In this document: in pieces, positions 1-6,640 of the stretch
Layout: the number at the start of each line of letters is the position of its first letter
Numbering within the stretch: the first letter of the stretch is position 1
Assembly (NCBI GenBank): GCA_964601805.1
Contig: CAZROW010000059.1
Location: 1 to 19,207, forward strand
Length of the DNA: 19,207 nucleotides
Reading direction: 5' to 3'
Source of the DNA: Eutrophocola sp964601805
GTDB taxonomy: Bacteria > Pseudomonadota > Gammaproteobacteria > Pseudomonadales > Pseudohongiellaceae
Position numbers and translations under genes: made by a program
Notes under the pieces: model-generated
Told to the model about the DNA's origin: nothing
What the model saw: the letters and a program-made list of their open reading frames with translations, nothing else
Databases searched by the model: none

Positions 1-13
1 GTTTCCAGATTTT

Positions 14-36
14 AAAGCCCCTATATGGGGCTTTTT
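14..36 (+). terminator. Intrinsic terminator of the upstream transcript
   Basis: An 8-bp perfect stem (AAAGCCCC with GGGGCTTT) closes a five-base loop and runs into five T residues. It most likely ends a gene just left of the window. In related bacteria this position holds tRNA genes, but none is complete here. Transcription of rimP would have to read through it or start after it. Confidence 0.85.
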
Positions 37-62
37 AGTAAGTGTAAATAAGTAGTTGGAAG

Positions 63-83
63 TGGGCCATAGGCCCATTTTTT
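63..83 (+). terminator. Second terminator-like hairpin in the rimP leader
   Basis: A 6-bp GC-rich stem (TGGGCC with GGCCCA) has a three-base loop and is followed directly by six T residues, so it has the form of an intrinsic terminator. It ends only 24 bases before the rimP start codon. It therefore probably acts as an attenuator in the operon leader rather than as a final stop. Confidence 0.7.
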
Positions 84-107
84 GTTTAGCCAGAACGTGA
101 AAAGACC

Positions 108-563
108 ATGAGCAGGCGGACTACAGAACTGGGTAACTTACTGGAACCCGCCATCAATGCCCTGGGATTCAGGTTGTGGGGTATTGAATATATACCGCAA
201 GGCAGGCATTCACTGCTGCGTGTATATCTCGACAAGGAAGGTGGTGTCGACATTGAGGACTGCGCGCTTGCCAGCAGGCAGATCAGCAGCATCCTGGATG
301 TCGAGGATCCGATCAGCGGTGAATATACGCTGGAGGTGTCCTCACCAGGCCTGGATAGAACATTGTTTTCGCTGGACCAGTTCAATGAGTACCTGGGATG
401 GCATGTAACGTTGAGACTGACCGAGAATTTTGATGGACGCAGGAAGTTCACGGGGCAGTTAAAAGCAATAGTCGATGATGAGGTTGTAATTATCATCGGT
501 GATGAGGAATACACCATTCCTTACGAGTTGGTAGAAAAAGCCAGCCTGGTGAGCCAGGTCTGA
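108..563 (+). CDS. rimP: Ribosome maturation factor RimP
   Basis: RimP is a cytoplasmic protein that binds free 30S subunits and helps their late assembly. The 151-residue product has almost the length of the E. coli protein (150). It shows the two expected domains: an alpha/beta N-terminal part ending in the family motif SSPGLDR (residues 78-84), and a small SH3-like C-terminal part (about 87-150). The ATG start gives the normal N-terminus, but only a weak purine-rich ribosome site (GAAAAGA) precedes it. It is the first gene of the rimP-nusA-infB operon and lies just after two terminator-like hairpins. Its stop is 46 bases before nusA. Confidence 0.96.
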   Translation: MSRRTTELGNLLEPAINALGFRLWGIEYIPQGRHSLLRVYLDKEGGVDIEDCALASRQISSILDVEDPISGEYTLEVSSPGLDRTLFSLDQFNEYLGWHVTLRLTENFDGRRKFTGQLKAIVDDEVVIIIGDEEYTIPYELVEKASLVSQV

Positions 564-609
564 GGCATACGGTGATTCCTGTAAAGGGTGTTTTAAAGGT
601 AGCTTTGAC

Positions 610-2157
610 ATGATTAATAAAGAAATTTTGATGGTGGCTGATGCTGTTTCCAACGAGAAAGGTGTCTCCAGGGATGTGATCTTCAGCGCCATAGAGTCTG
701 CACTGGCCTCTGCCACGAAAAAACGTTACGTGGACGAGGAAATCGATTGTGAAGTCATCATCGATAAGGATACAGGCGACTACGAAACCTACCGTGTCTG
801 GACAGTTGTGCCCGATGACGAACTGGCGCTGCTGGGTTCCCAGTTCACTATCGAAGAAGCCCATGAAAAAGATACCAGCCTGCAGCCAGGCGATGTCTAT
901 CGTGAAAAGATTGATAACGTGGAGTTCGGGCGTATTGCTGCCCAGACTGCCAAGCAGGTCATCGTACAGAAGGTTCGCGAAGCCGAACGTGAAATCGTTG
1001 TTGCAGAGTATGAAGACAAGGTAGGCCAGCTTGTTTCCGGTACTGTGAAGAAAGTGACCCGGGATAATGTCATTGTCGACCTGGGAAATAATGCAGAAGG
1101 CCTGTTGCCCCGTGAGAACCTGATTCCACGTGAGACCTTCCGCATCAATGATCGCCTGCGTGCATTGTTGCTTGAGGTTCGCACCGAACTTCGCGGCCCC
1201 CAGTTGTTGCTCAGCCGTACTGCACCTGAAATGCTGGTCGAGCTGTTCAAGATTGAAGTGCCGGAAATTTCCGAAGAAATTATTGAAATCAAGGCTGCTG
1301 CCAGGGATCCCGGTTCACGGGCAAAACTGGCGGTTAAAACCAATGATGGCCGTATAGACCCGGTGGGTGCCTGTGTAGGTATGCGCGGTTCCCGTGTCCA
1401 GGTTGTGTCCAACGAGCTGGCCAATGAGCGCATCGACATCATCCTGTGGGATGACAACGATGCCCAGCTGGTGATTAACGCCATGGCGCCGGCCGAAGTG
1501 GCCTCCATTGTTGTTGATGAAGACACGCATACGATGGATGTGGCTGTGGCCGAGGAAAACCTGGCCCAGGCCATTGGCCGTAATGGCCAGAATGTGCGCC
1601 TTTCCAGTGAATTGACTGGCTGGACCATCAATGTGATGAGTGAAGAGAGTGCCGCCGACAAGCTTCAACAGGAGTCTGCGGGGACTATCCAGAATTTCGT
1701 GGACAGTCTTGATGTGGATGAAGACGTTGCAGAAATCCTGGTCCAGGAAGGTTTCACTACTCTGGAAGAGCTTGCCTATGTGCCGCTGGAAGAAATATCC
1801 AGCATCCAGGACTTTGATGAAGAAATTGCCAATGAATTGCGTGCCAGGGCCAAAGACGCCCTGTTGACCCGCGCAATTGCGTCGGAAGAAGATATTACCA
1901 AGGCAGGCATCAAGGATGACCTGCTGAATATGGAAGGCATGGACAACGAGCTTGCATTGGCGCTGTCAAAAATCGAAGTGCTTTCCATGGAAGATTTGGC
2001 CGAACAATCCATTGACGAGCTCATGGAAATTGACGGCATGGATGAAGAACGAGCAGGTCAGCTCATCATGACAGCCAGGGCCCCCTGGTTTGCCGATGAA
2101 GATGACACAGAAAGCGCCGAGGACTCTGAAAAAGAGTCGCCAGAGGCGGAATCCTGA
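610..2157 (+). CDS. nusA: Transcription termination/antitermination factor NusA
   Basis: NusA binds RNA polymerase and nascent RNA, controlling pausing, intrinsic termination and rRNA antitermination. The 515 residues carry an N-terminal polymerase-binding domain (about 1-125), an S1 domain (about 136-195), KH1 with GMRG at 257-260, KH2 with GRNG at 323-326, and two acidic C-terminal repeats (about 365-420 and 440-490) as in gammaproteobacteria. It is about 20 residues longer than E. coli NusA (495), largely through a Glu/Asp/Ser-rich tail. An AAAGGT ribosome site lies nine bases before the ATG. Since NusA promotes pausing and termination, the hairpins before rimP could give feedback control; that is inference from the E. 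coli operon. The rRNA boxA at the end of the window is a natural target of the Nus complex. Confidence 0.98.
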   Translation: MINKEILMVADAVSNEKGVSRDVIFSAIESALASATKKRYVDEEIDCEVIIDKDTGDYETYRVWTVVPDDELALLGSQFTIEEAHEKDTSLQPGDVYREKIDNVEFGRIAAQTAKQVIVQKVREAEREIVVAEYEDKVGQLVSGTVKKVTRDNVIVDLGNNAEGLLPRENLIPRETFRINDRLRALLLEVRTELRGPQLLLSRTAPEMLVELFKIEVPEISEEIIEIKAAARDPGSRAKLAVKTNDGRIDPVGACVGMRGSRVQVVSNELANERIDIILWDDNDAQLVINAMAPAEVASIVVDEDTHTMDVAVAEENLAQAIGRNGQNVRLSSELTGWTINVMSEESAADKLQQESAGTIQNFVDSLDVDEDVAEILVQEGFTTLEELAYVPLEEISSIQDFDEEIANELRARAKDALLTRAIASEEDITKAGIKDDLLNMEGMDNELALALSKIEVLSMEDLAEQSIDELMEIDGMDEERAGQLIMTARAPWFADEDDTESAEDSEKESPEAES

Positions 2158-2217
2158 TCAGGATATTTCTCTGGAATTACCGGGTTTTCACACAGGCAGT
2201 AAATATGGGAGAGGCGA

Positions 2218-4719
2218 ATGTCAGACGTAACAATCAGTGAACTGGCGAAAATGGTAGGCGTACCGGAAGATCGTTTACTTGACCAGGTCAAGGAGGCTGG
2301 CCTGCCCCAGAAGAAAGTGGACGACACCATCAATAATGATGAGCGGGCCACGCTGCTGTTGTCACTGAAAAGCAAGCACGGTGAAGATACTTCCGGTGGT
2401 GCCACACCGCGTCGTATTACCCTGAAGCGTAAAACAGTCGAAACTCTCAAGACTTCTGACAACCAGGGGCGCAGCAAGGCGGTCAATGTTGAAGTACGCA
2501 GGAAGCGTACTTACGTAAAACGCAGCGTGGAAGAAGCCCAGCTGGAAGCCGAACGCAAGGAAGCTGAACGCAAGGCCCAGGAAGAAAAAGAAAAGGCAGA
2601 GCAGGAAGAGGCCAAGAAGTCCGAACAGGAAGATACCTCCAAGTCCAAGGTCAGCCTCAAGCGTGATGCCGAGCCTTCTCCGGTTGTCGCTCCGGTCGAA
2701 GAAAAGCCGGAAGCACGCAAGGAGCACAAGAAAGGCACGGCTCGCAAAGATACTGCACGCGAAGAAAAAGAATCCCTGGACAAGAAAAAGAATCTGCGCC
2801 GTCGTGAACAGGAAGCGGGCAAGAAATTTCAGCCTATTCGATCCACCGATGATTTCATCCTGGATGATGAGGATGAATTTGGTGATGGTTCCCGCCGCAG
2901 AAGGCGTCGCAAGCTGAGCCAGGGCCAGAAAGAACACAAATTCGAAAAGCCGACCGAGTTTATTTCCCGGGAAATTGAAGTCCCCGAGGCGATCACGGTT
3001 TCAGACCTGGCACAGCGCATGTCACTGAAAAGTGGTGAGCTGGTGAAAAAGCTGATGGAAATGGGTGTCATGGCGACACTCAATCATATGCTTGACCAGG
3101 ATACCTCCGTGCTGCTGGTGGAAGAGCTGGGTCACAAGGCCAAAACTGTTTCCGATGATGCGCTGGAAGAAAGCCTTGTCGAATCCGTTAATTATGAAGG
3201 CGATAGGATTGCCAGGGCACCGGTTGTCACTGTCATGGGTCACGTTGACCACGGCAAGACCTCCCTGCTGGACTATATTCGTAAATCTTCCGTGACCGAA
3301 GGTGAGGCCGGCGGCATTACCCAGCACATCGGTGCGTACAGTGTTGATACAGATCACGGCAAGATTACCTTCCTGGATACACCGGGCCATGCGGCATTCA
3401 GCGCCATGCGTTCACGCGGTGCCCAGGCAACTGATATTGTCATCCTGGTGGTTGCCGGTGATGACGGTGTGAAACCGCAGACCGAAGAAGCAGTAACCCA
3501 CTCCCAGGCCGCCGGGGTTCCCATTGTGGTTGCCATCAACAAGATGGACAAGGAAGGCGTGGATACTGACCGGGTCAAGAATGAACTGGCCGCTAAAGGC
3601 CTGACGCCTGAAGAGTGGGGCGGTGATACCCAGTTCATCGAAGTTTCTGCACATACCGGCATGGGCATCAAGGAATTGCTGGATGCCGTGCTGTTGCAGG
3701 CAGAATTACTGGAATTGAAAGCCGTGGAAAACTGTCCTGCCAAGGGCGTTGTCATTGAATCCCGCTTGGATAAAGGACGTGGTCCTGTCGCCACAGTTCT
3801 GGTGCAAAGCGGTACGCTGAAAATGTCAGATGTCATTCTTGCCGGCCACGAAGTAGGCAAGGTGAGGGCGATGATTGATGAGAACGGCAAGCAGGTGAAA
3901 GCCGCCGGACCATCCATTCCTGTCGAGATTCTTGGCCTGAACGGTACGCCGGAAGCCGGTGATGAATTCATGGTGGTCCAGGACGAGAAGAAAGCCCGGG
4001 AAGTGGCCGAATTCAGGCTTAACAAGTTCCGTGAAGCCCAGGTTGCCAAGCAGCAGGCGGCCAAAATGGAAAGCATGTTTGCCACCATGGGCAGCGAGGA
4101 GAAACAGGTCCTCAACGTGGTACTGAAAACCGATGTTCGTGGTTCATTGGAAGCCATTTCCTCGGCCTTGCTGGGCCTGGGCAACGAAGAAGTCTCCGTG
4201 GCCATCATTTCTTCAGGCGTCGGCGGTATTTCCGAAACCGATGTGCAGCTTGCCAATACCTCAAGGGCAACCATCATCGGATTTAACGTGCGTGCCGACA
4301 AGGCTGCCAGGACCCTGGTTGAAAACGAAGGCCTGGAGCTGCGTTACTACAGTGTTATCTATGACCTGATTGACGACGTCAAAGCGGTGATGAGCGGCAT
4401 GCTCGCACCTGAGCTGCAGGAAGAAATCCTTGGTGTTGCTGAAGTACGCGATATTTTCGAGTCACCGAAGTTTGGCTCCATTGCCGGCAGCATGGTCATT
4501 GAAGGCACTGTCTACCGCAGCAAACCTATCCGCGTTCTGCGTGATGATGTTGTTATCTACGAAGGCGAGCTGGAATCCCTGCGCCGTTTCAAGGATGAGG
4601 CCCAGGAAGTCAGGAACGGCATGGAATGTGGTATCGGTGTGAAGAATTACACGGATGTCCGTGTCGGTGACAAGATCGAAGTTTACGAGCGTAAAGAAGT
4701 CGCCAGGACCCTCGAATAA
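2218..4719 (+). CDS. infB: Translation initiation factor IF-2
   Basis: IF-2 is the GTPase that brings initiator tRNA to the 30S subunit and promotes subunit joining. The 833-residue product has an N-terminal IF2N domain (1-52), a long charged linker rich in Lys, Glu and Arg (about 100-245, including an EAERK repeat and an Arg-rich run near 228), and a second IF2N domain (about 250-300). The GTPase follows with GHVDHGKT at 341-348, DTPGH at 387-391, NKMD at 441-444 and SAH at 477-479, then the tRNA-binding C-terminal domains. E. coli IF-2 is 890 residues, and the difference is probably in the linker. A strong site (GGGAGAGG) lies just before the ATG. Shorter isoforms from internal starts occur in E. 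coli; I cannot confirm them here. Confidence 0.98.
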   Translation: MSDVTISELAKMVGVPEDRLLDQVKEAGLPQKKVDDTINNDERATLLLSLKSKHGEDTSGGATPRRITLKRKTVETLKTSDNQGRSKAVNVEVRRKRTYVKRSVEEAQLEAERKEAERKAQEEKEKAEQEEAKKSEQEDTSKSKVSLKRDAEPSPVVAPVEEKPEARKEHKKGTARKDTAREEKESLDKKKNLRRREQEAGKKFQPIRSTDDFILDDEDEFGDGSRRRRRRKLSQGQKEHKFEKPTEFISREIEVPEAITVSDLAQRMSLKSGELVKKLMEMGVMATLNHMLDQDTSVLLVEELGHKAKTVSDDALEESLVESVNYEGDRIARAPVVTVMGHVDHGKTSLLDYIRKSSVTEGEAGGITQHIGAYSVDTDHGKITFLDTPGHAAFSAMRSRGAQATDIVILVVAGDDGVKPQTEEAVTHSQAAGVPIVVAINKMDKEGVDTDRVKNELAAKGLTPEEWGGDTQFIEVSAHTGMGIKELLDAVLLQAELLELKAVENCPAKGVVIESRLDKGRGPVATVLVQSGTLKMSDVILAGHEVGKVRAMIDENGKQVKAAGPSIPVEILGLNGTPEAGDEFMVVQDEKKAREVAEFRLNKFREAQVAKQQAAKMESMFATMGSEEKQVLNVVLKTDVRGSLEAISSALLGLGNEEVSVAIISSGVGGISETDVQLANTSRATIIGFNVRADKAARTLVENEGLELRYYSVIYDLIDDVKAVMSGMLAPELQEEILGVAEVRDIFESPKFGSIAGSMVIEGTVYRSKPIRVLRDDVVIYEGELESLRRFKDEAQEVRNGMECGIGVKNYTDVRVGDKIEVYERKEVARTLE

Positions 4720-4749
4720 CCGGACCCCAGGGTTTCCGGAACAACCACC

Positions 4750-5148
4750 ATGGCCAGAGTCTCTAAAAGGGTAGACAAGGTTGCCGATCTTCTGAAAAAG
4801 GAAATCGCCCTGCTTATCCAGAATGAAGTGCGCGACCCGCGTGTCGGCATGGCTTCTGTCACCGGTGTGAGGGTGAGCAAGGATCTGGGGTATGCCAACG
4901 TTTACGTGACACTGCTTGGCAAGAGCAGCAGCGAGGAAGCCGCCGAAGGTGTCGCGGCGCTGAACAAGGCTTCCGGCTTCCTGAGGACCCTGTTGGCCAA
5001 AACCATCAGCCTGCGCACAACTCCCCGCCTGAAGTTTATCTATGATGACACCCTGGTCCGTGGCCAGCATCTGAGCAGCCTGATTGATGAAGCCCTGGCC
5101 AGCGATGAGCGGGATCATCATCTGGACGACGATGACGATCAATCCTGA
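4750..5148 (+). CDS. rbfA: 30S ribosome-binding factor RbfA
   Basis: RbfA binds the 30S subunit near helix 1 of 16S rRNA and assists its maturation, together with RimP from the same operon. The 132 residues form the compact KH-like fold, with the conserved N-terminal stretch RVDKVADLLKKEI (7-19) and the NEVRDPR segment (25-31). The tail is strongly acidic (DDDDD at 126-130), which is common in this family. Its ATG lies 30 bases after the infB stop. That gap can form a 5-bp stem (CCGGA at 4720-4724 with TCCGG at 4735-4739) ending just before the start, and only a weak ribosome site is visible, so translation may be coupled to infB. Confidence 0.96.
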   Translation: MARVSKRVDKVADLLKKEIALLIQNEVRDPRVGMASVTGVRVSKDLGYANVYVTLLGKSSSEEAAEGVAALNKASGFLRTLLAKTISLRTTPRLKFIYDDTLVRGQHLSSLIDEALASDERDHHLDDDDDQS

Positions 5149-5181
5149 CCTTCCATTGGCAAGACATTAACAGGTATCACA

Positions 5182-6093
5182 TTGGCAAGACGGCGACGCA
5201 GCAGGGAAGTTCACGGCATTATTGTGCTGGACAAACCCGCCGGCGAATCATCCAATCGCAGCCTTCAGCGCGTCAAACGCCTCCTTGATGCCGCCAAGGC
5301 CGGGCATACCGGCAGTCTTGATCCCCTGGCAACCGGCGTACTTCCCCTGTGTTTTGGCGAGGCCACCAAGGTCTCCCAGTTTCTTCTTGACGCGGACAAG
5401 CGTTACCGCACGACCATACAGCTAGGCACGAAAACGGCCAGCGGAGATTCCCAGTCAGAAATTATCAGTACCAGTGACAAGCAGGTGTCACGTGAGGAAC
5501 TGGAAACCTGCCTGGAGCGTTTCCGCGGCGAAATTACCCAGGTTCCCTCCATGTACTCGGCTCTCAAGCACCAGGGGGTGCCCCTGTACAAGCTTGCCCG
5601 CAAGGGTCAGGAAGTTGAGCGCAAGGAGCGCAGGGTCACTATCTTTGAACTTGAGCTGCTGGACTTCAGGGGCAATGAGCTCGATCTGGAGGTTCACTGC
5701 TCAAAGGGCACCTATATCAGGATGATCGCCGATGACCTGGGTGATGCCCTGGGCACAGGCGGACACGTCACCGCATTGCGCAGGTTGCAGTCAGGACCTT
5801 TCCATGAAGGGCAGGCGGTCACTATTGACGAACTGGAGCAGGCAGCAGAGGAGGGTGGCTTCCAGGCCCTGGACAAGTTCCTGCAACCGGCAGACCTGGC
5901 GGTTGAGTTCCTGGACAAGGTGACCATGCCCGTGGCGACAGCAGATTTCATCCGCCAGGGACAGCCGGTTATTGTCAGCGGGTTGCCCAACCAGGGCCAG
6001 GTCAGGCTCTACGATGACAACGGTTTTTTCGGCATCGGCAAAATTCTGGACGATGGTCGGGTCGCCCCTGTCAGATTGATGAAAATGTCTTGA
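5182..6093 (+). CDS. truB: tRNA pseudouridine(55) synthase TruB
   Basis: TruB converts uridine 55 in the T-loop of tRNAs to pseudouridine and also acts as a tRNA chaperone. The 303-residue product (E. coli 314) has the family signature GHTGSLDPLATG, with the catalytic aspartate at residue 47. It also has the conserved block CSKGTYIRMIADDLG (about 173-187) and a C-terminal PUA-like region. I place the start at a TTG codon: it gives the expected basic N-terminus and has an AGG seven bases upstream. No ATG fits, because the conserved HGIIVLDKP segment begins only ten residues later. The gap from rbfA is 33 bases. A weak hairpin followed by five T residues lies just after the stop. Confidence 0.94.
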   Translation: MARRRRSREVHGIIVLDKPAGESSNRSLQRVKRLLDAAKAGHTGSLDPLATGVLPLCFGEATKVSQFLLDADKRYRTTIQLGTKTASGDSQSEIISTSDKQVSREELETCLERFRGEITQVPSMYSALKHQGVPLYKLARKGQEVERKERRVTIFELELLDFRGNELDLEVHCSKGTYIRMIADDLGDALGTGGHVTALRRLQSGPFHEGQAVTIDELEQAAEEGGFQALDKFLQPADLAVEFLDKVTMPVATADFIRQGQPVIVSGLPNQGQVRLYDDNGFFGIGKILDDGRVAPVRLMKMS

Positions 6094-6098
6094 ATTTC

Positions 6099-6118
6099 AC
6101 ACCCTTGGGCGTGTTTTT
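6099..6118 (+). terminator. Weak terminator-like hairpin after truB
   Basis: ACACCC pairs with GGCGTGT through a bulged C around a three-base loop, giving six pairs followed by T residues. It begins six bases after the truB stop. It may partly separate truB from rpsO, which appears to have its own promoter. The bulge and short stem make it a weak call. Confidence 0.35.
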
Positions 6119-6133
6119 CGAGGGCTGAAATAC

Positions 6134-6162
6134 TGTATCCCGACCTTAATGTGTGCTATGTT
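6134..6162 (+). promoter_or_regulatory. Candidate rpsO promoter
   Basis: TATGTT (6157-6162), preceded by TG one base before it, resembles an extended -10 element. The -35 region (around TGTATC, 6134-6139) is poor. The 208-base gap between truB and rpsO leaves room for an independent promoter, as known for rpsO in E. coli. Chosen by eye only. Confidence 0.35.
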
Positions 6163-6224
6163 ACGCACCCCTTGGACCCCGGAGGGCAGTATTTTCGGGA
6201 CCAGGACTGCAGGAAGCACATCAG

Positions 6225-6294
6225 GTAACTATAAATATGCATGGTTACACTGATTAAAACGGAGTTTTACTTATTAATGCATATTCACAGGAGA
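6225..6294 (+). promoter_or_regulatory. rpsO 5' leader with pseudoknot-forming repeats (probable S15 autoregulatory site)
   Basis: The first stem can form between 6225-6231 (GTAACTA) and 6242-6248 (TGGTTAC), seven pairs with one G-T wobble. Its loop contains AATATGCA (6234-6241), which is exactly complementary to TGCATATT (6278-6285). Interleaved pairing of this kind is an H-type pseudoknot. The second helix ends four bases before the ribosome site AGGAGA (6289-6294). If the first stem does not form, the second pairing can grow to nine base pairs. S15 of E. coli represses its own translation through a leader pseudoknot, so this is the expected function; the structure itself is inferred. Confidence 0.6.
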
Positions 6295-6301
6295 AAGCAC
6301 T

Positions 6302-6571
6302 ATGGCCTTATCAGCCGATCAAAAAGCTGAGATTGTTGCCGAGTATGCCCTCGCCGAAGGTGATACAGGATCACCGGAAGTCCAGGTAGCCTTGCTGACA
6401 ACCAACATCAACCAGCTGCAAGACCACTTCAAAGAGCACAATCACGACCACCATTCACGTCGCGGTCTTATCCGCATGGTGAATACACGTCGCAAGCTGC
6501 TCGATTACCTGAAACGCAAAGACGTTAATCGCTACGCGACGCTGATCAAGCGCCTCGGCCTGCGCAGGTAA
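6302..6571 (+). CDS. rpsO: 30S ribosomal protein S15
   Basis: S15 is a primary 16S rRNA-binding protein of the 30S platform and contacts the 23S rRNA in bridge B4. The product has the usual 89 residues and the conserved H-DHHSRRGLIRMV--RR-LLDYL segment (about 46-70) that contacts rRNA helices. The ATG lies seven bases after an AGGAGA ribosome site. Its upstream region holds a candidate promoter and a pseudoknot-like leader. pnp follows 69 bases later, the arrangement seen in E. coli, where the two are co-transcribed and then separated by processing. Confidence 0.99.
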   Translation: MALSADQKAEIVAEYALAEGDTGSPEVQVALLTTNINQLQDHFKEHNHDHHSRRGLIRMVNTRRKLLDYLKRKDVNRYATLIKRLGLRR

Positions 6572-6573
6572 AA

Positions 6574-6623
6574 CCTTACCTCCTGGTCAGCATGGGGCTG
6601 ACCAGGATTCGTACGCTTAAGGA
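6574..6623 (+). promoter_or_regulatory. Two-tier stem in the rpsO-pnp gap (probable processing site and pnp leader)
   Basis: A perfect 9-bp stem (CCTGGTCAG at 6582-6590 with CTGACCAGG at 6598-6606) has a seven-base loop and no T run after it, so it is not a typical terminator. An outer stem (CCTTA at 6574-6578 with TAAGG at 6618-6622) would enclose it and cover the AAGGA purine tract upstream of pnp. In E. coli this gap carries RNase III sites through which PNPase controls its own synthesis. The same role here is inference. Confidence 0.5.
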
Positions 6624-6640
6624 AAAAAGAGAAAATTTCT

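Noticed and set aside
1..10. GTTTCCA at the left edge could be the 3' end of a tRNA ending in CCA
   Set aside because: Too few bases are present to show an acceptor or T arm, and the discriminator base would be a T, which is unusual. A tRNA gene here is plausible from gene order but cannot be supported.
897..1661. Long open frame on the - strand inside nusA (254 residues)
   Set aside because: It lies opposite a well-conserved gene, is rich in Ser, Thr and Arg as expected of a reversed coding frame, and matches no family I recognise.
2518..2660. Repeat-like Lys/Glu-rich tract in infB
   Set aside because: Low-complexity charged linkers are normal in the N-terminal half of IF-2 and need no special explanation.
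3354..4301. Long open frame on the - strand inside infB (315 residues)
   Set aside because: Same reason: antisense shadow of the IF-2 GTPase region with low-complexity Ser/Thr composition.
4462..5142. Open frame on the - strand across infB and rbfA (226 residues)
   Set aside because: It spans two real genes and their gap, with no recognisable domain or separate ribosome site.
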